Counted from the first letter of the stretch, positions 18,346-27,557 are shown. The stretch: 64,000 nucleotides of DNA from Polynucleobacter sp. JS-JIR-II-50 (GCF_018687895.1 NZ_CP061307.1:1509948-1573947); one strand, 5' to 3'. A program made the numbers and translations. The notes: generated by a model from the sequence alone, not told the origin.

Positions 18346-18891
18346 ATGGCTCAAACACAGGCAACCACGGCAATTCCACTCACTTCAATAGATCTCTATT
18401 GTAGGCAGGAAGCCGATACCGCTTCTCTTGCTAAGCAACTGGCAGCCAGTTTTGAGCACTTTCTGACTAGGCAGCCCAGTTCACACCTAAACATTTCCTT
18501 AGAGGGTGATCTTGGCGCCGGCAAAACGACCTTTGCGAGATACCTCATTCAGGCGATGGGTCATGCGGGCAAAGTAAAGAGTCCTACTTACACTTTGTGC
18601 GAACCCTATCCACTTACTTTAAAAGATCAAGCAATCACTGTGCACCACTTTGATTTGTATCGTATGCGTGATCCCCTGGAATGGCAAGAAGCGGGATTTG
18701 CAGAGCATTTTGATGTTCCGGGTATTTGCTTAATTGAGTGGCCAGAAAAAGCAGAGGGCACTTTGCCTGCATTTGATATTCAGATTCTGTTATCTGCCGG
18801 CGCCGATGAAAATATGCGCTCGATCACTATCAAGGCTTTATCTATTAGAGGTAAAGCTGTAGTTGACGATATACAAGTCGCTCGGCAATAA
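18346..18891 (+). CDS. tsaE: tRNA threonylcarbamoyladenosine biosynthesis ATPase TsaE
   Basis: P-loop ATPase of 181 residues needed, with TsaB/C/D, for the t6A37 modification of ANN-decoding tRNAs. The Walker A motif is LEGDLGAGKTTFARYL near residue 58, followed by the switch region KSPTYTLCEPY and the conserved VHHFDLYRM and ICLIEWPEKAEG. It has an N-terminal extension of about 25 residues relative to short family members. Eleven bases upstream of amiC, which it probably shares a transcript with, as in many betaproteobacteria. Confidence 0.95.
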   Translation: MAQTQATTAIPLTSIDLYCRQEADTASLAKQLAASFEHFLTRQPSSHLNISLEGDLGAGKTTFARYLIQAMGHAGKVKSPTYTLCEPYPLTLKDQAITVHHFDLYRMRDPLEWQEAGFAEHFDVPGICLIEWPEKAEGTLPAFDIQILLSAGADENMRSITIKALSIRGKAVVDDIQVARQ

Positions 18892-18902
18892 CTAAAGAGC
18901 TA

Positions 18903-20249
18903 ATGAGCAATCAAAAAATCAATCGCTCTAGAAGGCAATACCTCAAGACTTCAGCGAAGTTCTTGAGCTTTGCTCTGCTGCTGACGGAGCTTGATATTGC
19001 CTGGGGTGCCAAGATCTTAGGTGTGCGCGTCTGGCCTTCCGAGGACTACACCCGCGTTACCTTAGAGTCCGATACACCGCTACCGATTACCCAACAGATT
19101 CTGACTAACCCCGATCGCTTAGTAGTTGACGTGCAAGGATTGGAACTCAATCCCACTCTGAAAGATTTGGTGGCCAAGGTAAAGCCGAATGATCCGTATA
19201 TTTCGCAAGTTCGGATTGGGCAATTTCAACCAGGGGTTGTACGTTTGGTGTTTGACTTAAAAGAACCCATCAAGCCACAGCTCTTTACGCTTGATCCCAT
19301 TGGTGGGTACAACTACCGCATGGTGTTTGACCTCTACCCCACTTCGCCACCAGATCCATTAATGGCTTTAGTGAGAAGTAGCGCCAAGAAAGAAAGCGCT
19401 CTTGAAAAATCCAATGAAGAAGTGGATCTGATTGCGCAGTTCGCCACCAAGAAAGAAAAGGAGCTGGCTAAAACTCCAGCTGCACCAGTTGCGCAAGCTA
19501 TTCCAGACCCCAAGGAATTGCCAGCGCCTGCTAAGTACAAACGCTTGATCACGATTGCGATTGATCCCGGCCATGGTGGCGAAGATCCCGGCGCCATTGG
19601 TGCAGCTGGATCTAGAGAAAAGAATGTGGTGCTTGCGATTGCCAAGAGACTCAAAGATAAGATTGAAGGCGAAGCCTATATGCGCCCTTTCTTAACCAGA
19701 GATGGTGACTACTTTGTGCCACTGCATGTCAGGGTTCAAAAAGCCAGACGTGTTGAAGCGGATTTATTTGTATCCATTCATGCGGATGCCTTTATTGAAA
19801 GAAATGCTAAAGGTGCATCCGTATTTGCACTATCTCAAATGGGAGCTAGTAGTACTGCTGCCAGATGGATGGCGAACAAAGAAAATGCTTCCGACCTTAT
19901 TGGCGGCATCAATATCAAAACACAAGATCGTCAAGTTGCTAACCTACTCCTGGATATGTCGACCACGGCCCAGATCAAAGACTCACTACAAGTAGGTAAC
20001 TCCATCCTGAAGCAAATCGGTGGATTTGCACCCCTACATAAGGGGAAGGTGGAGCAAGCCAGTTTTGCAGTTTTAAAGGCCCCAGACATTCCCTCCATCT
20101 TGGTTGAGACGGCTTTTATTAGCAATCCCCAAGAAGAGGCGCGCCTAAACGATGACGGCTACCAAGACCGAATTGCAGAGGCTATTTTGAAGGGAATTAA
20201 GGACTATTTTTCTAAAAATCCACCGGTCGCCAGGCGGATCAACTCCTAG
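18903..20249 (+). CDS. amiC: N-acetylmuramoyl-L-alanine amidase AmiC (AMIN + Amidase_3)
   Basis: Periplasmic zinc amidase that cleaves septal peptidoglycan during daughter-cell separation. The N-terminus carries a twin-arginine export signal (NRSRRQYLKTSAKFLSFALL). An AMIN targeting domain follows at about residues 38-145 (VRVWPSEDYTRVTLESDTPL). A linker rich in Lys/Ala/Pro leads to the Amidase_3 catalytic domain from about residue 215: IAIDPGHGGEDPGAIG with the first zinc His, VSIHADAF, and PSILVETAFISNPQEE with the catalytic Glu. 448 residues, normal for AmiC. Downstream is the tRNA-Lys gene at the start of the accessory region. Confidence 0.95.
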   Translation: MSNQKINRSRRQYLKTSAKFLSFALLLTELDIAWGAKILGVRVWPSEDYTRVTLESDTPLPITQQILTNPDRLVVDVQGLELNPTLKDLVAKVKPNDPYISQVRIGQFQPGVVRLVFDLKEPIKPQLFTLDPIGGYNYRMVFDLYPTSPPDPLMALVRSSAKKESALEKSNEEVDLIAQFATKKEKELAKTPAAPVAQAIPDPKELPAPAKYKRLITIAIDPGHGGEDPGAIGAAGSREKNVVLAIAKRLKDKIEGEAYMRPFLTRDGDYFVPLHVRVQKARRVEADLFVSIHADAFIERNAKGASVFALSQMGASSTAARWMANKENASDLIGGINIKTQDRQVANLLLDMSTTAQIKDSLQVGNSILKQIGGFAPLHKGKVEQASFAVLKAPDIPSILVETAFISNPQEEARLNDDGYQDRIAEAILKGIKDYFSKNPPVARRINS

Positions 20250-20316
20250 GAACTTGTAAGTACAAGGGCTGAGGGGCAGACCTCGCAGACTTGAGGATGG
20301 CAAACAAACTTCTTGC

Positions 20317-20322
20317 TATAAT
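20317..20322 (+). promoter_or_regulatory. tRNA-Lys promoter -10 box
   Basis: A perfect TATAAT lies 13 bases before the tRNA 5' end. A TTGAGG at 20291-20296 is a possible -35, but at 20 bases of spacing it is not ideal. Confidence 0.6.
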
Positions 20323-20335
20323 TTATGGCTTAACT

Positions 20336-20411
20336 GGGTCGGTAGCTCAGTCGGTAGAGCAGCGGACTTTTAATCCGTTGGTCGCGAGTTCGAATCTCGC
20401 CCGACCCACCA
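20336..20411 (+). tRNA. tRNA-Lys (anticodon TTT), CCA encoded
   Basis: Full cloverleaf of 76 nt. The acceptor stem GGGTCGG (20336-20342) pairs with CCGACCC (20401-20407), followed by discriminator A and an encoded CCA. The anticodon stem GCGGA/TCCGT encloses the loop CTTTTAA, giving anticodon TTT (lysine). The T arm contains GTTCGAATC. Its 3' 39 nt recur at 21381 and, with one mismatch and slightly shorter, at 34316, so this gene is the probable integration site of the accessory DNA downstream. Confidence 0.98.
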
Positions 20412-20413
20412 GT
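20375..20413 (+). repeat. tRNA-Lys 3' end, attachment-type repeat copy 1
   Basis: The 39 nt from the 3' side of the anticodon stem (CCGTTGGTCGCGAGTTCGAA...) through ACCAGT are repeated perfectly at 21381-21419. The first 36 nt recur at 34316-34351 with one mismatch. Position within a tRNA 3' half is the classic geometry of a tyrosine-integrase att core. Confidence 0.85.
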
Positions 20414-20418
20414 TATAC

Positions 20419-20456
20419 AAAAGCCTCTGGAGAAATCTAGGGGCTTTTTCTTTTAA
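20419..20456 (+). terminator. Hairpin terminator after tRNA-Lys
   Basis: AAAAGCC at about 20419-20425 pairs with GGCTTTT near 20442-20448, with a further CT/AG pair inside, followed by a T-rich run. Suits rho-independent termination of the tRNA transcript. Confidence 0.65.
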
Positions 20457-20524
20457 CAATCGGTTAATTGGCATTACCCCCTTTCAATTGAAACCTTAAT
20501 TAGCATCTTGTTTTAATATCATGC

Positions 20525-20547
20525 TATAATGCAATCATGCTGCATGA
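20525..20547 (+). promoter_or_regulatory. Promoter and palindromic operator of the TA-like operon
   Basis: A TATAAT -10 box is at 20525-20530. Just downstream is a perfect 13-bp palindrome, TCATGCTGCATGA (20535-20547), and ATCATGC also occurs at 20518-20524, overlapping the promoter from the other side. A ribosome site AGGAG follows at 20552. The arrangement fits autorepression by the antitoxin, as is usual for such operons. Confidence 0.55.
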
Positions 20548-20562
20548 ATATAGGAGAACGCC

Positions 20563-20853
20563 ATGGGCGCAGTGATAGATCATCAAGTTATTAAATCCAT
20601 TGGATCCAGTGGGCAGATCTCGCTTGGCAAAGAGCATGCGGGACGTCAGGTATTAGTGGAAACGCCTGAACCTGGCGTTTGGGTTATTCGTACCGCCACA
20701 GTTATTCCCGACAATGAGCGTTGGGTACATACGCCCGCCATTAAAAAGGACTTATCAGCAGCCTTGGTCTGGGCACAAAATACGCCAGCCAAAGCAACTG
20801 ACCTTTCTAAACTAAAAATGGCTAAAACTCATGGCGCAAAACGCAAAGCCTGA
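20563..20853 (+). CDS. Putative antitoxin, AbrB/SpoVT-like N-terminus
   Basis: A 96-residue protein preceded by a good ribosome site. The first half (VIKSIGSSGQISLGKEHAGR, then QVLVETPEPGVWVIRTA) resembles a swapped-hairpin AbrB-like DNA-binding fold of antitoxins. The second half is helical and basic (KLKMAKTHGAKRKA). It overlaps the next gene by 23 bases, as antitoxin-toxin pairs often do, and lies downstream of a palindromic operator. The family is inferred from pattern and context rather than a clear signature. Confidence 0.6.
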   Translation: MGAVIDHQVIKSIGSSGQISLGKEHAGRQVLVETPEPGVWVIRTATVIPDNERWVHTPAIKKDLSAALVWAQNTPAKATDLSKLKMAKTHGAKRKA

Positions 20854-21160
20854 GCCTTTAGTTGAGCTTGATCTGAATAGCCCCATCTTCCAATCTACCT
20901 GGGAGAGTTTGGAGCCATCCGAACAAGAGAAAGCCTTAGCCACTTTTGAGAAAATCACGCAATTGACCTGGAACCAGGTTTACCGCGATAAGGGATTGAA
21001 GTGGGAAAAGATTCATAGCATTCCCACACCAAAAGGCATTGATGCACTCTACTCATTTCGAGTTAGCAAATCAATCCGGGGAATTGGCTTCAGAGAAGAT
21101 CATTTCCTAAGGGTTTTATTAATTGAACCAGATCATGATGCTGCTTATGGAAAAAAATAA
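20831..21160 (+). CDS. Putative RelE/ParE-like toxin
   Basis: A 109-residue protein. The C-terminal part (FRVSKSIRGIGFREDHFLRV then LLIEPDHDAAYGKK) follows the RelE/ParE pattern of a basic beta-strand core ending with a His/Asp stretch. The N-terminal half is helical with acidic character. Paired with the upstream putative antitoxin and overlapping it; the next small gene overlaps its 3' end. An mRNA interferase or gyrase-poison activity is possible, but no catalytic residue can be assigned with certainty. Confidence 0.6.
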   Translation: MAQNAKPEPLVELDLNSPIFQSTWESLEPSEQEKALATFEKITQLTWNQVYRDKGLKWEKIHSIPTPKGIDALYSFRVSKSIRGIGFREDHFLRVLLIEPDHDAAYGKK

Positions 21161-21377
21161 TCCCATAAAAAAGCCTTTTGCGGTAACTCCAAGCAAAGAT
21201 ATACGTAATTCATCAGATCCTGATATTGCTGGATCCTACTACGCCATGCAACGTGCTGGACAAGCTGCAATAGACTTGGCAATTCAAACCAATACTGCAA
21301 TCGTAACTACCATTGATGGCAAGATAGTGCGGATCCCTGCCGCAGAACTCATTAAGCAGCGCCAACTTACGGCCTAA
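21123..21377 (+). CDS. Small third gene of the TA-like operon, unknown function
   Basis: Up to 84 residues; translation could begin at 21123 or at the ATG at 21147 (MEKNNPIKKPFAVTPSKDIR). It overlaps the toxin-like gene's end in another frame. The central region SSDPDIAGSYYAMQRAGQAA is predicted helical. The C-terminus TAIVTTIDGKIVRIPAAELI looks like a short beta-hairpin. No family recognised. Its stop codon lies three bases before the repeated tRNA fragment, so it marks the edge of the segment. It could be a chaperone-like or accessory TA component; that is speculation. Confidence 0.5.
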   Translation: MNQIMMLLMEKNNPIKKPFAVTPSKDIRNSSDPDIAGSYYAMQRAGQAAIDLAIQTNTAIVTTIDGKIVRIPAAELIKQRQLTA

Positions 21378-21380
21378 ACA

Positions 21381-21419
21381 CCGTTGGTCGCGAGTTCGAA
21401 TCTCGCCCGACCCACCAGT
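21381..21419 (+). repeat. tRNA-Lys 3' fragment, attachment-type repeat copy 2
   Basis: Perfect 39-nt copy of 20375-20413. It lacks the 5' half of the tRNA and cannot form a functional tRNA, so it is best read as an att duplicate left by integration. Confidence 0.85.
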
Positions 21420-21425
21420 ATCAAG

Positions 21426-21454
21426 AAACCCTCACTAGCAATAGTGGGGGTTTT
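21426..21454 (+). terminator. Hairpin terminator
   Basis: AAACCCTCACTA pairs with TAGTGGGGGTTT around a GCAA loop (one mismatch), then a T-rich tract. It directly follows the repeated tRNA fragment and would stop transcription leaving the TA-like operon. Confidence 0.65.
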
Positions 21455-21771
21455 GTCTTTCTAGGTTGGTGAAATGTGACAACTGTTAGGAGCAATGCGG
21501 AACTTAATAGACGTTTCGAGTGGGGATGGTGGGCGCTAGATGACAGATTGGACTATGGGCGTCTCGAAACGCGACACTTGTGTTGTCGGGTTAACCGACA
21601 TTTTATATCTGGGTGGCCATCCTCGAGTGGGTTTATTTTGATTCTTAGCGCCTCAGGATGAAATGAATTAACTACTATAAAAAAGTTTTAATCTTCGCAT
21701 TTTTGATCAAGTAATCAGCTAGGACTTCGCATAACAATAAGCAGCACTTAAAGCAATAATGATTGATCGAG
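21455..21771. other. Gene-free stretch at left end of the urease segment
   Basis: No convincing gene. It holds an inverted pair CGTTTCGAG (21512-21520) and CTCGAAACG (21563-21571), and a dyad TGTCGGGTTAACCGACA (21584-21600). A 61-codon open frame here lacks a good start and overlaps these repeats. The rest shows nothing recognisable. Confidence 0.6.
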
Positions 21772-22629
21772 CTATTCTTTACCAAGGTACTTATGAATCT
21801 GGAAAAGGATTCCATTTGATACACCTGATTGACTGTTTACCGGAAATACCACCTCAGCAGATAAGTTGAAATGCTCCCCTACCCAGACCACACCAGGATT
21901 TACTGATCCAGTAATTTGTCCAGCACAACGAGTAGTAAGGCATGTTTGCATAGGAAATTCAACTACAGCAACCAATCTATTAAAAAAATCATTCCAGCCA
22001 GTTGAGCGGACATAACGGTTCAAATATAAAAAACTATATTGAGCAGTAAAGCCCCAATTAAATACTTTTGCTTGAGTTTGCTCGGTAGGTATTTGATAGC
22101 CCAGTATTCCTGTTAATGCAAATGGTTTAAGTAACGCCATTGAATTGGGCAAATCCCCAAATCCCTTTGCATAGTAAATTGTCGGGGCATAGGTGCTGTA
22201 AGCATCCGAACCCTTTCCGCCGGTGCGTGATGCCTGCCCCGTCATACCGATAGTTACCGCAAACTCATGCTCGTCGTTAATTTCTAATTCTTTCTTTACC
22301 GTGTAATAGAGATTATCAAATCCGTTAGCCTGCGGCGTTAGATTGCCATTGGGTTGTCGATACACACCATCTATCGCAATACCAAAGCCATCAAAAGGTT
22401 CTATGCCGGCGCCTACTAGCGCCACATTTCCTGAGGTGGTATTCGAATTTCCAGCACCAATATTCGGGGTTCTACCGACTACGCCATGAGCCTCATTAGC
22501 AGCATATGGATCATCTACAACGATAGTAGGTGGAAAGTATCTATCGCCAGCAATTCCATGAGCACTAGCTGGCGATGCGATAAAAATAGTTAGAAGTAAG
22601 AGGGTCGTACATTGAAAAAATAAACTCAT
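21772..22629 (-). CDS. Secreted beta-rich (probably outer membrane) protein of the urease cluster, unknown function
   Basis: 285 residues with a clear signal peptide (LLLLTIFIASPASA, then HGIAGDRYFPPTIVVDDPYA). The mature part alternates hydrophobic and polar residues, rich in Gly, Tyr and Asn, and ends in a short strand-like tail (GILFQIHKYLGKE), as expected for an outer-membrane beta-barrel or porin-like protein. It is the last gene of the urease run, six bases after ureG. No family recognised with certainty. A role in nickel or urea passage across the outer membrane is an attractive inference from position only. Confidence 0.6.
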   Translation of the reverse strand: MSLFFQCTTLLLLTIFIASPASAHGIAGDRYFPPTIVVDDPYAANEAHGVVGRTPNIGAGNSNTTSGNVALVGAGIEPFDGFGIAIDGVYRQPNGNLTPQANGFDNLYYTVKKELEINDEHEFAVTIGMTGQASRTGGKGSDAYSTYAPTIYYAKGFGDLPNSMALLKPFALTGILGYQIPTEQTQAKVFNWGFTAQYSFLYLNRYVRSTGWNDFFNRLVAVVEFPMQTCLTTRCAGQITGSVNPGVVWVGEHFNLSAEVVFPVNSQSGVSNGILFQIHKYLGKE

Positions 22630-22634
22630 AAAAC

Positions 22635-23258
22635 CTAATTCTTTAGCAGTCCCTTCTTCTCAATAAACTCAATAATTCCTTTAAGCCCATCGCCTGACTT
22701 CACACTACCCATAATAAATGGTCGATCACCACGCATCTTTTTAGCGTCTGACTCCATGATGGGTAAGGAAGCTCCAACATAAGGAGCAAGATCGGTCTTA
22801 TTGATTACCAATAAATCAGAACGTGTAATTCCTGGGCCACCTTTACGAGGAATCTTTTCCCCTCCAGCTACATCAATCACATAAATCGTCAGGTCAGAAA
22901 GCTCTGGGCTGAAAGTTGCCGCCAAATTATCACCACCAGACTCAATAAAAATAATATCTACATCTGGATACTGCCGTTGCATACGATCAACAGCTTCTAA
23001 ATTGATAGAGGCGTCTTCTCTAATGGCGGTATGCGGGCAACCGCCTGTCTCAACCCCCATGATTCGCTCTGGATCTAATGCACCTGCAACAGTAAGTAAA
23101 CGCTGATCTTCTTTAGTGTATATGTCGTTGGTAATCACTACCAAGTCATACTGATCACGCATTGCTTTACAAAGCATCTCGAGCAAAGTTGTCTTGCCTG
23201 AACCTACAGGGCCACCAATACCAACTCTCAAAGGGGGATTTTTTTTAGTTCTCATCAT
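22635..23258 (-). CDS. ureG: Urease accessory GTPase UreG
   Basis: SIMIBI-class GTPase (207 residues) that powers nickel delivery to apo-urease. Features are the P-loop [17 protein letters not shown] near the N-terminus, the metal-binding CPH motif in [34 protein letters not shown], and the base-specificity motif [10 protein letters not shown]. The length is normal. Encoded between ureF and the secreted protein in the urease cluster. Confidence 0.97.
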   Translation of the reverse strand: MMRTKKNPPLRVGIGGPVGSGKTTLLEMLCKAMRDQYDLVVITNDIYTKEDQRLLTVAGALDPERIMGVETGGCPHTAIREDASINLEAVDRMQRQYPDVDIIFIESGGDNLAATFSPELSDLTIYVIDVAGGEKIPRKGGPGITRSDLLVINKTDLAPYVGASLPIMESDAKKMRGDRPFIMGSVKSGDGLKGIIEFIEKKGLLKN

Positions 23259-23267
23259 TTCTTATTT

Positions 23268-23960
23268 CTATGAACGGAATAATCGGGAATACTGAGTCTC
23301 GTGTCTGGAAGAAAGGATAGCCAACATCGGTGCAAAATTGTCAACCATCGATAAACCAGATTTGGCTCTTTGTTCAGCCTGCTCAACCATTTCAGGAACA
23401 AGCAAGCGAAGCTTTGTTAGGGCATGCTGCCCTGCTACTTGACCCAGCGGTATAGCTTTTAAAGAAGCTGCTACTTGGTTTTCTATCCATGAGAATGCAT
23501 AAGCTGCAAGCCCATTCTTTGACTGTATATTTAGATGAAAACAGGCATAGCTATGGGCCGTCAATAATGACAAAGGTTTGATTGCAGATAATTTAGTAAG
23601 GTATTCGCTACCCCAACCCAAAGACTGAGCAATTTGCAATAAAGACCAACCCATCTGCTCAGCTTCTGATCTGAGCTCTGAGGTTTCGCGACTGGCTAAG
23701 AAATAGTCGTTCAGACTTTGGGCGGAATCAATATCTTTTTTTGCCCATGCCTCATAACTGAGAAGCCAAAGTGGGGCTTCAGATCTGACAAAGACACCTA
23801 AAAATACATCTTTTATCCATGCTTCTGCAGTTGGAGCATCGTTTACCAAGCCAGAATCAATGGCAGCTTCTAAGCCCTGAGAATAGCTATATCCACCGAT
23901 TGGCAATGCTGGTGATGCCAACTGCATCAATGCAGTGATTTCGTTTAGATCAATGCTCAT
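23268..23960 (-). CDS. ureF: Urease accessory protein UreF
   Basis: All-helical accessory protein that forms the UreD-UreF-UreG activation complex. The family core begins [20 protein letters not shown] and includes the conserved C-terminal region near [14 protein letters not shown]. The open frame extends upstream to 24035, but the ATG at 23960 gives the usual N-terminus ([12 protein letters not shown]) and an 11-base overlap with ureE, so it was chosen (230 residues). The upstream extension would be translated antisense-like to the His-rich tail codons of ureE and is not family-like. Confidence 0.94.
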   Translation of the reverse strand: MSIDLNEITALMQLASPALPIGGYSYSQGLEAAIDSGLVNDAPTAEAWIKDVFLGVFVRSEAPLWLLSYEAWAKKDIDSAQSLNDYFLASRETSELRSEAEQMGWSLLQIAQSLGWGSEYLTKLSAIKPLSLLTAHSYACFHLNIQSKNGLAAYAFSWIENQVAASLKAIPLGQVAGQHALTKLRLLVPEMVEQAEQRAKSGLSMVDNFAPMLAILSSRHETQYSRLFRS

Positions 23961-24546
23961 GTGAATGATCATGATCGCCGTGATGATGGTGAGAGCATCC
24001 AGGCCCATGAACATGTGGCTTCTCATGTTCGGCATACACTTTTTGAGCTAAGGCATAGTCACTATCAAATGTCTCAGCATGACTATGGCGATGTCCACCT
24101 CCATACGCACCTGTTTCAGGCTCAAACGGGGCAAATTCATGCTTAGACTCCAACCCCAGTTGATGAATCATGCCCTCTAACACTGAGTCAGGCTCAATCC
24201 TCAAGAATCCTAAGCCTACCTGAACAGGAATATGTCGATTACCTAAGTGGTAAGCCGCCCTCATTAGCTGATGTGCATCGGTAGAGGCAATTGTTATTAC
24301 CTCTTGATCCGCCGCGGAGATTCGAATCATGGATCCATCATCTGCAATCAAAATATCATCACTTGCCAGCACATTACCTCTTGGCAGAAAAAAGTGTGCC
24401 TCGCGACCATCGGAAAGTATTTCTGAAAAACGGCTTTTATTGCGTACCTCAAATGGCAACTTTAGTTCGAGCGCTCTAGCAATAACTGCTTTGGCTAAGC
24501 CCTGTCCTTTGGGGATGATTTTCTCAACGCGAATTGGTTCTGACAT
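23950..24546 (-). CDS. ureE: Urease accessory nickel metallochaperone UreE
   Basis: Delivers nickel to the UreDFG complex. 198 residues, with an N-terminal peptide-binding domain ([20 protein letters not shown]) and a C-terminal metal-binding domain ([20 protein letters not shown]). It ends in a histidine-rich tail ([18 protein letters not shown]) typical of UreE proteins that buffer several nickel ions. Eight bases separate it from ureC upstream; its end overlaps ureF. Confidence 0.97.
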   Translation of the reverse strand: MSEPIRVEKIIPKGQGLAKAVIARALELKLPFEVRNKSRFSEILSDGREAHFFLPRGNVLASDDILIADDGSMIRISAADQEVITIASTDAHQLMRAAYHLGNRHIPVQVGLGFLRIEPDSVLEGMIHQLGLESKHEFAPFEPETGAYGGGHRHSHAETFDSDYALAQKVYAEHEKPHVHGPGCSHHHHGDHDHSHEH

Positions 24547-24554
24547 AATTTTTC

Positions 24555-26258
24555 CTAGAACAAGAAATATCGTTGAGCCATTGGTAATACCTTTGCTGGC
24601 TCACAAGTTAATAGTTCGCCATTTGCTATCACTTGGTAGGTCTCTGGATCTACGGAGATATTTGGCTGCCAATCGTTGTGGACCATATCTGCCTTGGTGA
24701 TAGATCGACAATTCTTTACCGCCTCAACTTGCTTCTCTAATCCATAAGCATCGCGAATATTGGCATTCATAGCCGATTGAGAAATGAAAGTTAACGAGCT
24801 ATGACGTATCCCCTGGCCAATGCCCGCAAACATATTTCGGTAATGAACGGGCTGCGGCGTTGGAATAGATGCGTTTGGATCGCCCATAGCCGCTGCCGCA
24901 ATAGACCCACCCTTTAATATTAATGAAGGCTTGACGCCGAAGAAGGCAGGCTTCCAAAATACTAAATCCGCATACTTACCCACCTCAATAGACCCAACAA
25001 CATGAGAAATGCCATGGGTAATGGCAGGATTAATGGTGTACTTAGAGATGTAACGCTTGACTCGGAAGTTATCGTGACGATTTGTATCACCCGGAAGCAA
25101 ACCACGCTGTACTTTCATCTTGTCAGCAGTTTGCCAGGTACGAATAATCACCTCACCCACACGCCCCATCGCTTGAGAATCTGATGAAAGCATCGAGAAG
25201 GCGCCTAAGTCATGCAAGATATCCTCCGCAGCGATGGTTTCACGACGAATGCGCGATTCTGCAAAGGCAATATCTTCAGCGATAGATGCATCAAGATGAT
25301 GGCACACCATCAGCATATCCAAATGCTCATCTAATGTATTAACCGTAAATGGTCTGGTGGGGTTAGTTGAGGATGGCAATACATTTGACTCGCCACACGC
25401 ACGAATAATGTCGGGGGCATGACCGCCGCCCGCGCCCTCGGTGTGATAAGTGTGAATAGTGCGCCCCTTAAATGCAGCTAAGGTAGTTTCTACAAATCCT
25501 GACTCATTTAAAGTATCGGTATGAATTGCCACCTGAGTATCAGTTTCATCAGCAACGCCCAAACAACAATCAATCGCTGCTGGCGTAGTCCCCCAGTCTT
25601 CATGCAACTTCAATCCAATTGCGCCTGCATCAACTTGCTCTCGTAATCCAGCTGGCAAGCTAGCATTGCCTTTACCCAATAGGCCAATATTCATAGGATA
25701 TGCATCGATGGATTGCAACATTCTTTGAATATGCCAAGGACCAGGCGTGCAAGTAGTTGCAAAAGTACCAGTTGCTGGGCCCGTACCGCCACCAATCATG
25801 GTGGTTACCCCAGACATTAAAGCCTCTTCAATTTGCTGCGGACAAATAAAGTGGATATGAGTATCAATACCACCCGCCGTCACTATCATTCCTTCGCCAG
25901 CAATAATTTCGGTACCAGGGCCAATGACAGAAGTGATCCCCGGTTGAATATCTGGGTTACCAGCCTTACCAATATTAGATATTCTGCCATTTTTAATAGA
26001 GATATCAGCTTTGATAATGCCCCAGTGATCAATGATTACCGCATTGGTAATAACGGTATCGGCACAGTCCTTTGACTCGCGTTGACTTTGGCCCATACCA
26101 TCACGAATGACTTTACCACCGCCAAATTTGACTTCTTCGCCATAGATAGTGAGGTCCTTTTCAACCTCAATCATGAGGCCGGTATCCGCCAGTCTTAAAC
26201 GATCACCTACAGTAGGGCCAAACATTTCAGCATAGGCTTGACGACCAATCTTAGCCAT
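24555..26258 (-). CDS. ureC: Urease alpha subunit UreC
   Basis: Catalytic subunit hydrolysing urea to ammonia and carbamate. 567 residues, the standard bacterial length. Visible: the HIHF metal-ligand pair ([17 protein letters not shown]), the lysine carbamylated to bridge the two nickels in [22 protein letters not shown], the [16 protein letters not shown] metal histidines, and the flap histidine region MVCHHLD. All ligands appear intact, so the enzyme should be active. It abuts ureB with a one-base overlap. Confidence 0.98.
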   Translation of the reverse strand: MAKIGRQAYAEMFGPTVGDRLRLADTGLMIEVEKDLTIYGEEVKFGGGKVIRDGMGQSQRESKDCADTVITNAVIIDHWGIIKADISIKNGRISNIGKAGNPDIQPGITSVIGPGTEIIAGEGMIVTAGGIDTHIHFICPQQIEEALMSGVTTMIGGGTGPATGTFATTCTPGPWHIQRMLQSIDAYPMNIGLLGKGNASLPAGLREQVDAGAIGLKLHEDWGTTPAAIDCCLGVADETDTQVAIHTDTLNESGFVETTLAAFKGRTIHTYHTEGAGGGHAPDIIRACGESNVLPSSTNPTRPFTVNTLDEHLDMLMVCHHLDASIAEDIAFAESRIRRETIAAEDILHDLGAFSMLSSDSQAMGRVGEVIIRTWQTADKMKVQRGLLPGDTNRHDNFRVKRYISKYTINPAITHGISHVVGSIEVGKYADLVFWKPAFFGVKPSLILKGGSIAAAAMGDPNASIPTPQPVHYRNMFAGIGQGIRHSSLTFISQSAMNANIRDAYGLEKQVEAVKNCRSITKADMVHNDWQPNISVDPETYQVIANGELLTCEPAKVLPMAQRYFLF

Positions 26259-26596
26259 TAGAGACCCCCCATAACGCGGCCAGCAAAGCCATAAATCTTC
26301 TTCTCACCAGCCACCTCTACAAGCTCAATAGTGCGCTTTTGGCCTGGCTCAAAACGCACAGCAGTGCCTGCAACAATATTTAATCGCATGCCCTTCGTTT
26401 TATCGCGATCAAATACTAGGGCATCATTTACTTCAAAGAAGTGAAAATGGGAACCGATTTGAATAGGACGATCGCCACTATTAGAGACTTCAATTGAAAG
26501 TGTTTTTCGGCCAACATTCAACTCAATATCTCCAGGCTCTACAAACATCTGCCCTGGAATAAAGCGTTGGCTATTTGCACTTGATGGCGAACTCAT
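26258..26596 (-). CDS. ureB: Urease beta subunit UreB
   Basis: 112-residue structural subunit of the separate-chain (alpha/beta/gamma) type of urease. Conserved stretches are [33 protein letters not shown], and [20 protein letters not shown] with [17 protein letters not shown] short N-terminal Ser/Asn leader is present. It overlaps ureC at its stop and ureJ at its start, indicating coupled translation. Confidence 0.97.
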   Translation of the reverse strand: MSSPSSANSQRFIPGQMFVEPGDIELNVGRKTLSIEVSNSGDRPIQIGSHFHFFEVNDALVFDRDKTKGMRLNIVAGTAVRFEPGQKRTIELVEVAGEKKIYGFAGRVMGGL

Positions 26597-27225
26597 GTCG
26601 ATGCTCCGCCAAGCAGTGCAAAGGAAAGCTGACTGATTAATACCCAGCCGTATATAACACTAGCAAATCCAGTCACTCTTGCAAAGATCGCCGTCTTGTC
26701 CCTAAGGAGCTTGACCAATAGAGCGCCTGATAAATGCAAGATCCCTGTCGCCAAAATCAAGCCAGCCATATCTTGTGCTACCAAGGGGGCTCCAAGGGAT
26801 CCATTTGAAAATAATGCAGCGTGGGCAAACCCATGAAATATTCCAAAAAAACTAATTAAGGCAAGGATTGCATTATTGGAGTACTGGCGCTGTACAAGCA
26901 ACAATAATCCCATTGCAATTACAGAAGCAGCGATTCCAAATTCAAAGATATGAAGAGGTAAATTACTTAGGCCAGCAAATACCCCAAGACACATACCTAA
27001 TATAAAAACACAAGGCCCAAGCCAGATTTTTTTCAGCATGAAAGCACTCCAAAATCCTACGAGCACAATGACTAAAAAATGATCAAAGCCACTAAATGGA
27101 TGCATCAGACCCGATAGGAAACTAACCGAAGTTTCATGTCCTGGGTGGGCATAAACCAAATTTGAAGATAGAACTCCGATCAATCCAGCAAAAGCTAACA
27201 ATATTTTTTTTATATAAAGACTCAT
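26593..27225 (-). CDS. ureJ: HupE/UreJ family membrane protein
   Basis: 210 residues with a signal-like N-terminal helix, then the family hallmark [20 protein letters not shown] with [18 protein letters not shown] (HPxSGxDH nickel motif), and six or so hydrophobic helices. A second conserved histidine motif, [16 protein letters not shown], is in the middle. HupE/UreJ proteins are thought to import nickel as secondary permeases. Located between ureA and ureB, which is common in proteobacteria and fits nickel supply to the enzyme. Confidence 0.9.
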   Translation of the reverse strand: MSLYIKKILLAFAGLIGVLSSNLVYAHPGHETSVSFLSGLMHPFSGFDHFLVIVLVGFWSAFMLKKIWLGPCVFILGMCLGVFAGLSNLPLHIFEFGIAASVIAMGLLLLVQRQYSNNAILALISFFGIFHGFAHAALFSNGSLGAPLVAQDMAGLILATGILHLSGALLVKLLRDKTAIFARVTGFASVIYGWVLISQLSFALLGGAST

Positions 27226-27236
27226 TTGTATTGCTC

Positions 27237-27539
27237 CTAAACAATCGGGTTATGAACTGTGACTAATTTTGTTCCATCAGGAAATGTTGCCTCAATCTGA
27301 ATATCTGGAATCATTTCTGGAACCCCTTCCATGACATCTTCGCGACCTAGTATCGCTTGCCCTTCGTGCATCAGTTGTGCGACAGTTTTGCCATCGCGAG
27401 CACCCTCCATAATCGAAGCGCTAATTAAAGCGACTGATTCCGGATAGTTCAACTTGAGGCCCCGAGCCTTTCTGCGCTCCGCTAAGAGTGCCGCTGTGAA
27501 TATGAGTAATTTATCTTTTTCGCGTGGAGTTAATTCCAT
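27237..27539 (-). CDS. ureA: Urease gamma subunit UreA
   Basis: 100-residue smallest structural subunit: [20 protein letters not shown] at the start, then [36 protein letters not shown] and [20 protein letters not shown] at the end. Complete and of standard length. Situated between ureD and ureJ; a gap of 18 bases follows ureD. Confidence 0.98.
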   Translation of the reverse strand: MELTPREKDKLLIFTAALLAERRKARGLKLNYPESVALISASIMEGARDGKTVAQLMHEGQAILGREDVMEGVPEMIPDIQIEATFPDGTKLVTVHNPIV

Positions 27540-27557
27540 ATCTCACCTATAACAATC

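Larger units (their letters stand above)
20412..21419 (+). mobile_element. Small (~1 kb) tRNA-Lys-associated insert with TA-like genes
   Basis: DNA bounded by the intact tRNA-Lys 3' end and a perfect 39-nt duplicate of it. It contains a promoter, a palindromic operator and three overlapping small genes of toxin-antitoxin type, and no integrase. The layout matches a remnant or satellite of a tRNA-targeting integrative element. Boundaries are set by the direct repeats; mobility is inference. Confidence 0.6.

Noticed and set aside
21476..21661. 61-codon open frame at the left end of the urease segment
   Set aside because: No convincing ribosome site or family resemblance, and it overlaps the inverted repeats and dyad, which better explain the sequence.
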